Both the position numbers and the translations under genes were made by a program. This document shows positions 1 through 7,476 of a DNA stretch of 64,000 nt, piece after piece. Below the pieces are notes generated by a model. That model searched no databases, was not told where the DNA came from, and was given only the letters and a program-made list of their open reading frames with translations. Position 1 is the first letter of the stretch, and each line of letters starts with the position of its first letter. Source of the stretch: Candidatus Poribacteria bacterium WGA-3G (GTDB lineage: Bacteria > Poribacteria > WGA-4E > WGA-3G); contig ASZN01000004.1 in the NCBI GenBank assembly GCA_000406005.1, positions 54,523-118,522 of the forward strand, given 5' to 3'.

Positions 1-520
1 CAGGAGAACGGACATCGACAAGGTTAACAACGCCTTGCCCTAATGTGTCGCGAACGTTAACCGCTGTGGCGCGAACGTTGTCATCCGGGAATTTCGCCTG
101 ATACCCTGTGCTTGAATGGTCTGGAACGTCGGTGACAAGTTCTCTGCCTTCATCAATCCATTTTTGACGCCCCCCGTTCATTACCTTCAATTGACTTTCA
201 TCATGTCCGTAATAGCGGAATTGCCACAAAGCGTACGTTGCGAACCAGTTATTATTATCACCATAGAAGATAACGGTCGTATCGTTGGCGATACCGCTGT
301 CGTTGCAAAGTGCTTCAAACTGTTCTCTCGTGAGAATATCGCGTCGCACTTGGTCACACAGTTGCGTTTGCCAATTCAACCCAACTGCGCCAGCGATATG
401 TCCCTCAGCATAAGCCGAGGTATCGACATCAACTTCGAGCAGTCGGATACCGGCATCACCGCCGTGTGCAGCCACCCATTCCGTACTCACCAAAACATCA
501 GAATTTGCGTAATCAGCCAT
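1..520 (-). CDS. Rhodanese-type sulfurtransferase, N-terminal part (runs off window)
   Basis: The reverse strand from an ATG at 520 is open to the window edge (173 codons). The start has an AAGGAGG box at 534-540. The translation begins MADYANSDVLVSTEWVAAH and contains a rhodanese-like domain with LLEVDVDTSAYAEGHIAGA and VIFYGDNNNWFATYALWQF, the pattern of the N-terminal non-catalytic repeat of SseA-type thiosulfate or 3-mercaptopyruvate sulfurtransferases. The open end reads NLVDVRSP, the start of a second rhodanese repeat. In this family the catalytic Cys is in that second repeat, which lies outside the window. A cytoplasmic role in sulfane-sulfur transfer is family knowledge. The plus-strand reading of the same DNA is a shadow. 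Confidence 0.85.
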   Translation of the reverse strand, partial: MADYANSDVLVSTEWVAAHGGDAGIRLLEVDVDTSAYAEGHIAGAVGLNWQTQLCDQVRRDILTREQFEALCNDSGIANDTTVIFYGDNNNWFATYALWQFRYYGHDESQLKVMNGGRQKWIDEGRELVTDVPDHSSTGYQAKFPDDNVRATAVNVRDTLGQGVVNLVDVRSP

Positions 521-822
521 TTCTGTTTTCAAGCCTCCTTGTTCTGTCTCTGTTAAGATTTTCTTAAGATTTCCTTCAAATATAATAGCCTTGCGAGATA
601 CGCCCTCCGTAGAGCGTCTCGCTGCTTATATTATACATTTCTAAGTGCTATTTGTCAAATAGAAATGCGACTCTGCTATTATCTTCTCTATAGCGTACCT
701 AGCACCAGGCCACTCCTGCTGGAACCGCCAAATTGCGTTGACTTGTGTTAAGTTGTGTCAAGTCATCTGGTCTCCATCCGTTAGGACTAACAGTTCTGAT
801 GTCACAGTGCTTGAGTCCAGCC
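521..822. other. Intergenic region with one palindrome
   Basis: No gene was recognised. It should hold the promoter of the sulfurtransferase and the 3' end signals of the gene at 823. An inverted repeat GCGAGA...TCTCGC lies at 593-622. Direct-repeat-like GTTGACTTGTG and GTTGTGTCAAG words lie near 737-763. Confidence 0.4.
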
Positions 823-1422
823 CTACCGTTTTTTTAGCTCCGCCCAAGTTGTCGTTAAGCGATTCCGGGGATGCACAGCAAAACCCTCAATTTCATTCGG
901 TAGTTTGGGGACAGCGTTGGGGTCTATTGCCATATAAACGGCATCCAAACGGGTATCGCCTTCCCTAGACCAAAATGTAACGGTATGTTTCCCCGGTTTC
1001 AGATCAAAGGTCAACGGATTCTTTTCGCGCCATTTTACTTTTCCCCACGTCCACTCCTGATGCTGACCTGTATCCCAGATCATGTCGGCATCACCCGGTT
1101 GTGGACTTTTCTTCTGATCGACTGTGACATGGAAAGAGTCCTTCGCCGTATCTTGGGCAATCACCCGCCCCCACATCGTGTACTGACCGGGTGTTCTAAC
1201 GTTAATCACGAAATCGGCTTTACCGGGGTGGCGACCGCCCCCGCCCTTTCCCGCCGATATATACATACCGCCTGAAGCTTTCTTATCTTCATAAATTTCC
1301 ATGATTTCTACAATTTCATCTGCATCTTCGGCTTCAAAGCCAATCTCAGTAGCAATGCAATAACCGACCAATCCCAATACAAGCAGTACAAATTGAATCA
1401 ATAACAACCGCATATATTTCAT
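823..1422 (-). CDS. Secreted CBM6-like protein with LTTTW tail
   Basis: The 199-residue protein starts at an ATG at 1422, which has AAGGAGG at 1431-1437; a longer in-frame start at 1455 has no such site. Residues 1-25 form a signal peptide or anchor (MKYMRLLLIQFVLLVLGLVG). The rest resembles a carbohydrate-binding module of the CBM6 or galactose-binding type: an early acidic strand (EIGFEAEDADEI), a Gly-rich GKGGGGRHPGKADF segment, then YTMWGRV and TVTFWSREGDTRLDAVYMA strands. No catalytic residues were seen, so it is a ligand-binding or surface protein by inference. The end, NRLTTTWAELKKR, closely resembles the end of the LamG protein at 3786-4565, although the domains differ. Confidence 0.7.
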   Translation of the reverse strand: MKYMRLLLIQFVLLVLGLVGYCIATEIGFEAEDADEIVEIMEIYEDKKASGGMYISAGKGGGGRHPGKADFVINVRTPGQYTMWGRVIAQDTAKDSFHVTVDQKKSPQPGDADMIWDTGQHQEWTWGKVKWREKNPLTFDLKPGKHTVTFWSREGDTRLDAVYMAIDPNAVPKLPNEIEGFAVHPRNRLTTTWAELKKR

Positions 1423-1500
1423 GCGTATATCCTCCTTAGGTTTGTAATAGCGCACTTCATTGCGCGTGTTTTTCTCCTCGCTTTACCAATACAAAACACT

Positions 1501-1671
1501 GACTTTAGCGTCTTAGATCTCAAAGCCCACTACCGTGGACTGAAGTATTTACAAGAAACACTAAAAAGGCTTCCACAAAAACCTGAACCTATTGTTATTG
1601 ACCAACTCACTGAACATCTGACTTCTATTGGCTCTATTCATCAAACACCTGCTCAACTCAGGCCTGGATAA
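1501..1671 (+). pseudogene. 3' remnant of an unidentified gene
   Basis: A plus-strand frame ending in TAA at 1669-1671 has strongly protein-like composition: DFSVLDLKAHYRGLKYLQET, then LKRLPQKPEPIVIDQL and TSIGSIHQTPAQLRPG. The frame stays open upstream into the promoter of the divergent gene at 1422 but has no ATG or ribosome binding site. This looks like the C-terminal end of a gene whose 5' part was lost. A transposase origin is possible but I could not recognise the family. Confidence 0.4.
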
Positions 1672-1903
1672 GTTGGTGAAGGTATTGTTGATACTAACAT
1701 TATTAACAATTCCTGCATTATTTGTCAAGAAAAATTTCATTTTTCTTGCGTAATATAGTTATGTCGTAGCAATTTTCATGCCAAAGTTAACTCAAATGTG
1801 AAATCACTTGAAAAAGAAAGTTTCCCAATAATTCCGCTTCACAAAGTGAGGTCTTGCTGTCCAATTCTTGGACAACTTTGTTCAAAAGCCGAATCCGAAA
1901 GGT

Positions 1904-2230
1904 TTATACACCAAACCAATACCGACACTTAATCAGGAAGATATTCTTTCCTTCATCGGTGAAACTGCTTCCCAACCGGTGGAACGGACGAAACTCAAGT
2001 TCCTCTGCACCCACTTCCTCTAACTGGATTGCGCGTGATTGGGACCACACTAAAAACAGGGTGCTGCCCGGCTGGAATTCCCAGCGGAGAACGGTGTTAC
2101 CTCTCAGCGAACGCATGTGGAAATCAGGGTTTCTCTTGAGCGGATACGGTTTGAACCGATACGACTTTGGCTCCACCAATTCCTTGAAGTTTTCATAGTC
2201 GCCAATCGTAATGTCTGCAGGCTTGTTTAC
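1904..2230 (-). pseudogene. C-terminal fragment of a DUF5916 protein
   Basis: The reverse strand encodes DITIGDYENFKELVEPKSYR followed by NPDFHMRSLRGNTVLRWEF, then QPGSTLFLVWSQSR and a final IFLIKCRYWFGV. This is the characteristic C-terminus of DUF5916 proteins, which usually follow a family 9 carbohydrate-binding domain and end in outer-membrane-like strands. An in-frame stop lies just upstream of the matching part and the remaining several hundred residues are missing, so only about 105 codons survive. The stop is at 1904-1906. It is a relic with no likely product. Confidence 0.65.
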
Positions 2231-2279
2231 TTACCGACTGAAACCCGATTGAGACAAAAAACTTCAGAATTTTTGAGGA

Positions 2280-2747
2280 TTAGTCAGAGATCTCCGCACC
2301 GCACTGTGGACAGGTGTCACCCCACGTTGAACGTCTACCTTCACCGCAAACACGGCATTCGCCGAAAGGATGCTCATCCGGTTTCGCGCGAGCACCGCCT
2401 TTCTTGTAAGTGATGATGCGCCATACGGTTTCACCGTCCTCTTCATAGCAGAGCCAGACCCCTTCTTTCCGGCCATCAGCCGAGCTGCCATCATGTTTCC
2501 GATACGGACCGCCCCATTTGCGGTTGCCGTTCTCATAATAGCAGACGTACTCGCCTTCGTTCTTGCCATCACGGAAAGAGGCTTCGCTCGCTTTGTTGCC
2601 ATTTTTATGGTACTGAATCCAGGGACCATCTTTCTTGCCGTGAATGTAGTTCCCTTCGCTCCGCTTATTTCCATTCGCGTAATAGGTGACCCAATAGCCG
2701 TGCTTTTTGCCATCAACTATCTCACCATCGGTAAGTGATTTTGCCAT
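2280..2747 (-). CDS. MORN-like repeat protein with C-terminal zinc ribbon
   Basis: The 155-residue protein starts at an ATG at 2747, preceded by AAAGGAGAGG. Residues 10-95 contain about four repeats of the form G-x-W-x-x-Y-x-x-N-G-x-K (HGYWVTYYANGNKRSEG, KDGPWIQYHKNGNKASEA, NEGEYVCYYENGNRKWGG), the MORN-like pattern of the YwqK family. The C-terminus has two Cys pairs, CRVCGEGR and CPQCGAE, forming a likely zinc ribbon. No signal peptide is present, so it is probably cytoplasmic. A close paralogue lies at 15657-16151. YwqK-type proteins are sometimes labelled antitoxins, but no toxin is next to this gene, so function is unknown. Confidence 0.75.
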   Translation of the reverse strand: MAKSLTDGEIVDGKKHGYWVTYYANGNKRSEGNYIHGKKDGPWIQYHKNGNKASEASFRDGKNEGEYVCYYENGNRKWGGPYRKHDGSSADGRKEGVWLCYEEDGETVWRIITYKKGGARAKPDEHPFGECRVCGEGRRSTWGDTCPQCGAEISD

Positions 2748-2828
2748 TTTTTTACCTCTCCTTTTTTTACCTCTCCTTGCGGTTAAACAACATGGATTTG
2801 AACTTTGATGTTATCTTCTTAAGAATAC

Positions 2829-2952
2829 TTAGGACTTACGCATGCTGCTCTTTTGTAGCACAAACTTCTCAGTTTGTGTCACCAGAACCCTGTGTTTTCC
2901 GAAAATTCTCATCTAACAGAACGGGCTGCAGTCAAAATTGCGTAAGTCCTAA
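2829..2952. repeat. 124-bp MITE, copy 1 (TAGGACTTACGCA ends)
   Basis: Perfect terminal inverted repeats TTAGGACTTACGCA and TGCGTAAGTCCTAA bound a 124-bp non-coding stretch. The terminal TA may be the target duplication typical of IS630/Tc1-type elements. The same ends, length and internal words (TTTTGTAGCA next to one end, CAAAATTGCG at the other) occur in opposite orientation at 26211-26334. A longer relative lies at 55585-55793. Confidence 0.85.
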
Positions 2953-2956
2953 ATCC

Positions 2957-3035
2957 TATAGACATTGCGTCGCTACGCGACTGAAGAGGGTTTTGAAGTC
3001 TTCAAGGTTTCCGTGTAAAATCCGGACCTGGGTCT
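2957..3035. repeat. Dispersed palindromic repeat, two modules
   Basis: CTATAGACATTGCG followed by a TCGC-TAC-GCGA hairpin and CTGAAGAG resembles 24136-24168, where the same flanks enclose a different hairpin (CGCTCCGCTGGAGCG). The next part, GAGGGTTTTGAAGTCTTCAA at 2986, then GGTTTCC and a nearby CCGGACCTGGG, is shared with 18693-18744. These modules abut the broken 3' end of the DUF3419 gene. Confidence 0.6.
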
Positions 3036-3710
3036 GAGTCGGTGGGTGGTGATAACAGATAGTAAGGCAGGCTCGCCGGACGTTGGAGATAGTATCCAAG
3101 AAATACATGGTGAAGAAAGTAATTATCAAAAGCGGTTGCGGATGTCAACCCTTTTTCAAAGAGTGCCTGAAAGTAGCGAGGATAACTTCCGGGTTCAGCG
3201 TGCTGCGTGGCATCCGGTCCGAACATCGCATTCAGCAGCGAATCGCTAAAGTAGAGATCGAATGCCACCTGCCAAATACTGACTCGAAAAGAGTAACGCC
3301 GAGACACTGGCAAGTCGGTCTTTCTCTTGAAACAGTGCGCGGATTTCAGATTCATTAGCGACCAGATCAAAGATAAATTCTCGTAGACCACGGAAAAGCG
3401 ATTCAAAGTTCCCATTCTGATTGAGTCCGTTTGGATCGCTGGTTCCAATATTAAATCTCTGATGGCGTGTCGCTGTATCGGTATCTTGCAAGGCACGCAT
3501 CTTTTCCCGAACGCGTTCTAACTGTGCCGGATTAAAATCAACGAGCGTGATATGCAAGTCGGGAAACAGTGCTTGCAGCGTTAGGGCAGTGCATCCACCA
3601 GAAGCGATTAACAGTACATTGCTCGCGTTTGTTAATCGGATTAACGCCGCCTCCACCATCGGATCCTCTCTAACAACTGCGAATTGTACGGCATTATCCC
3701 GCATGTGCAT
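3002..3710 (-). pseudogene. Frameshifted, truncated DUF3419 (BtaA-like) gene
   Basis: From the ATG at 3710 the first frame gives a Rossmann-type SAM-binding start: NVLLIASGGCTALTLQALFP, then LVDFNPAQLERVREKM. This matches DUF3419, the family of BtaA (SAM:diacylglycerol 3-amino-3-carboxypropyl transferase, betaine lipid synthesis). That frame ends at 3246. The family continues in another reverse frame: YFSDSLLNAMFGPDATQH, GSYPRYFQALFEKGL, NYFLHHVFLGYY. A frameshift therefore lies near 3250-3300. The second frame ends at 3002 in non-family sequence inside a dispersed repeat, so the last third is also lost. It is almost certainly inactive. Confidence 0.75.
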
Positions 3711-3785
3711 TGACTCCGCAAATGACCGTTCTGTGCATTGCTTTCTATCTCCGATAATCGAGCGATGTTCACCTGCCGCTGACCA

Positions 3786-4565
3786 TCACCTTTGCTGTTT
3801 AATGTCGCCCCAAGTTGTTGTCAATTTACCAACAGATGAAACAGCGAGGGCACCTTCAAGACCCTCTGTCATAACAGTAGTCAAGTCGTCTTCACTCAGA
3901 GGTGCGTTGAAGATCGCAACTTCATCGAGGACACCGTTGAAATCCCATCCTGGGCCGCCTTTCCAGCCTGCCAACCAGATGGAACCGCCATCGTTATTCT
4001 GCGTGAAACCCGGTTTTCCGACCTTCAAATCCGCGACGGTTTCGCCATCAACATAGAGCGCGAGTATCTCACCGTCGTGTGTTAAGGCGACAAAACTCCA
4101 CGCCTCCATCTCCCATGTTCCACCCCGAATTTGGCTGTTATCTATCACACCGTTAAATAGGAAACTACCGTAGAAGTCGTTTGGACCGATAAGAATGTTT
4201 GGGTTATGCCAGTCCCTCTCTATGAGTCGGACGTGTTGACCGGAAGGGTTACCGAGCGGTTTCACCCAGAGCAGATACGTGAATCCGTCAAGAAAATCAT
4301 CCGTCGTCTCGCTCGCTGGAATAACGACATGATTGCTCCCATCAAATTCAATCCCCATGCCTTCTTTCCCTTCAACGCGTTCGGCATCAACAATCTTTCC
4401 GTCGTTCCCGTTTGCTGACGAGTCTTTAACCGTATTCCCCTTTCCCTGATCAAAGTGCCACATTCCCATCAAGGATTCTGGATCAATTTCTGATATGCTT
4501 TCCTGAATCCATATTCCTGAAATAAAGAGAACTGTCATAGCGATTAAAGCACCTATAACTCTCAT
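3786..4565 (-). CDS. Secreted LamG-domain protein with LTTTW tail
   Basis: The 259-residue protein starts at 4565 behind a GGAGG box. Residues 1-25 form a signal peptide. Residues 30-245 form a concanavalin A/LamG-like jelly roll: MGMWHFDQGKGNTVKDSS, GIEFDGSNHVVIPAS, FTYLLWVKPLG, ALYVDGE and FNGVLDEVAIFNAPLSEDD are standard LamG_3 strands. Such domains bind glycans or proteins at the surface. The end, VGKLTTTWGDIKQQR, matches the tail of the CBM-like protein at 823-1422 and looks like a separate short module. It probably stands alone. Confidence 0.85.
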   Translation of the reverse strand: MRVIGALIAMTVLFISGIWIQESISEIDPESLMGMWHFDQGKGNTVKDSSANGNDGKIVDAERVEGKEGMGIEFDGSNHVVIPASETTDDFLDGFTYLLWVKPLGNPSGQHVRLIERDWHNPNILIGPNDFYGSFLFNGVIDNSQIRGGTWEMEAWSFVALTHDGEILALYVDGETVADLKVGKPGFTQNNDGGSIWLAGWKGGPGWDFNGVLDEVAIFNAPLSEDDLTTVMTEGLEGALAVSSVGKLTTTWGDIKQQR

Positions 4566-4734
4566 CGTTTTGAACCTCCGTTTTCAAACCATGCATCCAG
4601 TTCAGATTTGCCATTTCTTCCGTTGCGAAGATTATACCGTAAAATCATCTACAAGGCAATACTTTCTTCCGAGGTAATCAGTGCCATTCAATTTTAAGAA
4701 ATTATTGGGTTGGACACCTTTTTCCCCAGGATCC

Positions 4735-4764
4735 GCTGCGAAATGCTGCGAAATGCTGCGAAAA
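4735..4764. repeat. Three tandem copies of a 10-bp unit
   Basis: GCTGCGAAAT is repeated at 4735, 4745 and 4755; the last copy ends in A instead of T. It lies in the non-coding stretch upstream of the LamG gene. Confidence 0.8.
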
Positions 4765-4803
4765 TTTCAGCGGTTTGTTTTAAAGCATAACATATACTAA
4801 GTG

Positions 4804-5150
4804 TTAACACCTACGAAAAGGACAACCCTCGAGGTAATCTGTAATATTCTCAATTTCAAAACGATAGGAAACACCGTGTGAAGTGATTGAATTGCGTCCG
4901 AGGGTATAAATCTCACCGGTGAGGTGGCTACGCAGCACGGAATGTCAGCTTTGCTATGGCAGGCTGCCCAGGCCGTCCACAAAGTGAAGTGACCGGAATG
5001 CAACGCTGGAGGCACGTAGTAGGTTTCCCGCCGTAGCGGTGAGGGTTCTAATAACCTTTACACGAGAAACCGCCAGCGCACCTTAATATCTTTGCACACT
5101 GCAGGGAATGTGGGTGGGTCTTCTATGGATTTGATTGTGCTGTATCATAA
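4804..5150 (-). pseudogene. Relics of two C-terminal coding ends
   Basis: Two protein-like ends lie on the reverse strand. The first, about 5058-5150, reads IKSIEDPPTFPAVCKDIKVR then WRFLV and a TAA at 5058-5060. The second, 4804 to about 4945, reads RSHLTGEIYTLGRNSITSHG then VSYRFEIENITDYLEG and a TAA at 4804-4806. Neither has a start codon, and stops interrupt the upstream sequence. They look like remains of deleted genes. I do not recognise the families. Confidence 0.35.
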
Positions 5151-5151
5151 C

Positions 5152-5550
5152 CTATACTGCTTCAAACGCTTCACGCCTTAAGATTTCTACAATTTCGTCC
5201 CATTTGGGATATGCAGCAATCTTCGCAGCAAGTTCAGCGATATCTTTAGCGGTTGGTTGCACATCTTCGTCCTTACCAAAAACATGCTCGCAAATGTAAG
5301 ACGTGCATTCAGTTACTCCCGTAAAAACGAAAGCGTTAATTCTTGGTATATCCTCGCCCCATTGTTCCGAGAGATACATAATTATTCGGTTAATGTGTCC
5401 GACTCTATGTCGTGCCATTTCGCCATAAAATCGTTCCCAACCCAATAGTTTCCAAATCTCTGTAAAATTTGTCCAGCCTTGTGAACGAAGGTGCAACATG
5501 ATAACGTAAGCATCCATCTTGATTTCAGGGCTTGGATTCGGTTTATCCAT
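5152..5550 (-). CDS. Hypothetical 132-residue protein
   Basis: The start at 5550 (MDKPNPSPEIKMDAY) has AAGGAGT at 5556-5562; a longer in-frame start at 5673 has no site. The protein is soluble and helical, with a Trp-rich centre (GWTNFTEIWKLLGWERFYGE) and a Lys/Glu-rich C-terminus (IAAYPKWDEIVEILRREAF). There is no signal peptide and no recognised domain. It sits at the left edge of the accessory island, with no clear operon partner. Confidence 0.6.
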   Translation of the reverse strand: MDKPNPSPEIKMDAYVIMLHLRSQGWTNFTEIWKLLGWERFYGEMARHRVGHINRIIMYLSEQWGEDIPRINAFVFTGVTECTSYICEHVFGKDEDVQPTAKDIAELAAKIAAYPKWDEIVEILRREAFEAV

Positions 5551-5905
5551 GCGATACTCCTTGATATAGCGTGGTGTTGGAGAAGCAAAAGTCTCTCCGG
5601 TTATGTTGCGAAAATCGCAACTGTTATTTGCTAATAATCTCACTAAATCCAAAATTGTCGTTTTCCTTGACAAAATGGATCAGAAAATTGTACAGTATTA
5701 AGAGAGAAGGGGAGACGTTAACCTCCCCAAAATGACCAAAAACTATCAATAAGGCTTGAGATGTTTTGGTGCTATTTCTATCCTAACATACCCACCAAAA
5801 CGCGTCAAGCCACTTTCTTTTCCTAATAGGAGAAACAAGCCATGATTCAGTTAAATTGGGCGATGTGCCAGAACAATTCTTAACTGAAAAGGAGGTAGGT
5901 TTCAG
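5551..5905. other. Intergenic region between divergent genes
   Basis: This AT-rich stretch must hold the divergent promoters of the genes at 5550 and 5906. No repeat or structured element stands out. A strong AAAAGGAGGT site for the rightward gene lies near 5888-5897. Confidence 0.4.
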
Positions 5906-6832
5906 ATGAAAGGAACTTTAAATATCCAGCCTGATTTAGAACCTGATTTAGAACCTGACGAAAGTATCACACTTTGGAGATATATGAGTTTCTCCTCATT
6001 ATGTGAAATTCTTATGAACAATTATATACCCCTGATTCCTATTCAACACTTCTCCGATAAATCAGAAGGTCGTATATTAAAAGAGATTTTATCCAAATTA
6101 CCCAACACTAATAGACTTGCAGTTGAACAGACAATGCAAATATACAAAGAGACAACATACGTATCTTCATGGTATAACGCTGAAAATGAAAACGCTGCTA
6201 TGTGGGATAGATACACATATAGCGGAGAAGGTGTTGCCGTAAAGACAAACGCTAAATTGCTGTTATATTCTATAGAAGATGCTAAAAAATGGTACAGCTT
6301 AGAAGATCCTGATCCTATGCCAGTGGGAGTCACTTTGCCCTCGCATATCATTGTTAAGCGAATTAAATACATCAATTATGAACCATCAGATTTTGAGGCA
6401 ACGCAAGAACAATTGCAGCAAGGGAATGATAAACTATGTTTTTTTTATAAAATGGACGATTACAAAGATGAATCGGAAATACGAATATTAACATCACGAT
6501 GTGAGGAGGTACATCGGCTTTATCAAACAGGTATGGTACCTAACTATAAAGAAGTAATGGAATCCTCACTTCAACCCGTATACGAACAATTGAGTAGTCA
6601 AGGATACAAACTTAGTGAACACTTTTCACCTTTTCAAAATTCCATGCCATTATATATAGAATCATCTGACAATCTTATTGAGAAGATTGTTATATCTCCA
6701 TATTCCCACAACCAATTCATTAAAACTGTTCGACAAACTATTGAATACATTAACACTTGTAGAAAATCAAAAGGTCGTCCAATATTCCAAGTATCTAAAG
6801 TAGTTGAATCAAGGCGAAAAGATTGGGTATAA
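5906..6832 (+). CDS. DUF2971-domain protein
   Basis: The 308-residue protein starts at 5906 behind AAAAGGAGGT. It shows the DUF2971 signature in order: LWRYMSFSSLCEIL near residue 23, YVSSWYNAENENAAMWDRY near 89-107, GEGVAVKTNAKLL, and a later DESEIRILTSR strand. DUF2971 proteins are common in mobile and defence-rich regions, but their biochemical function is not settled as far as I know. The gene is visibly richer in A and T than its neighbours (many AAT, ATA and TTA codons), which suggests recent transfer. Residues 10-18 contain a short direct repeat, DLEPDLEPD. It is transcribed alone and divergently from the gene at 5550. Confidence 0.75.
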   Translation: MKGTLNIQPDLEPDLEPDESITLWRYMSFSSLCEILMNNYIPLIPIQHFSDKSEGRILKEILSKLPNTNRLAVEQTMQIYKETTYVSSWYNAENENAAMWDRYTYSGEGVAVKTNAKLLLYSIEDAKKWYSLEDPDPMPVGVTLPSHIIVKRIKYINYEPSDFEATQEQLQQGNDKLCFFYKMDDYKDESEIRILTSRCEEVHRLYQTGMVPNYKEVMESSLQPVYEQLSSQGYKLSEHFSPFQNSMPLYIESSDNLIEKIVISPYSHNQFIKTVRQTIEYINTCRKSKGRPIFQVSKVVESRRKDWV

Positions 6833-6888
6833 AACCCTAATTTCCAAGCCCGTATCTACTCATCGCGAAAACTAAACACTTTACAACA

Positions 6889-7434
6889 CTAACGAGAACG
6901 TCCCGATCTACCGTAGTCGGACGAAAACTTCCACAGTGCCCTATCAAGTTCTCGCATTGAAACGTTGTTCCGGTTTGCAATGTCGCGGCATGACTCAATA
7001 TACTCCAACCAGAACGGATATGAAACTCTTTTTTTCCACGGCCGTCCGATAGACCAAAGCGCGTGTATATCAAGGATAGGGTAATCTCCTTCATCGTAGA
7101 GATGTAGGATTGCAGATGCGGTCGGCTGTCCGATACCTTGCAACTGGGTTAACGTTAGTAATTTTGTCCAGTCGTCTGTGGATGTGAACACCCCTCCCGT
7201 GATCTCTTGTATGAAGTTGTCGGTATTCTCTAAAGTAAGAGCTGCACGTCTGGGCGATTTCCAACGAGCCACTTCGTGCAATTCGTCTTTCGTGAGGTAG
7301 CCGCGGCTCAGAACGTCGCATCTGAGGTCAATCAAGCGCTGTTCTCTCATGCGGTTTTCTTGTCTCTGTCGTTCCGTGTATCGGTTCGCCCAGTAGTCTA
7401 TTTTGGACTCGCAAAAGCGTAGATTCATATTCAT
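6889..7434 (-). CDS. Helix-hairpin-helix (HhH-GPD-like) protein
   Basis: The 181-residue protein starts at 7434 (MNMNLRFCESK). Residues 95-130 read LTLTQLQGIGQPTASAILHL, then YPILDIHALWSIG. This is the HhH plus following aspartate pattern of the HhH-GPD DNA glycosylase fold (QGIGxPTAS..., then D before A/ALW). No Fe-S cluster cysteines are present. It lies 42 bp after the ApeA-like gene on the same strand, so the two are probably cotranscribed. A DNA-binding or base-excision-like activity is inferred from the fold only. Confidence 0.6.
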   Translation of the reverse strand: MNMNLRFCESKIDYWANRYTERQRQENRMREQRLIDLRCDVLSRGYLTKDELHEVARWKSPRRAALTLENTDNFIQEITGGVFTSTDDWTKLLTLTQLQGIGQPTASAILHLYDEGDYPILDIHALWSIGRPWKKRVSYPFWLEYIESCRDIANRNNVSMRELDRALWKFSSDYGRSGRSR

Positions 7435-7476
7435 GGTGTGTCGTGTCCTTCATGTTCTCTTGTCTGGCAGATAACA

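Noticed and set aside
116..556. Plus-strand 146-residue frame at the window start
   Set aside because: It is antisense to a clear rhodanese gene with a perfect ribosome binding site.
2264..2716. Alternative 150-residue reverse frame rich in Met, Lys and Thr
   Set aside because: It is a frame shadow of the MORN-like gene; only the other frame has the repeats and Cys pairs.
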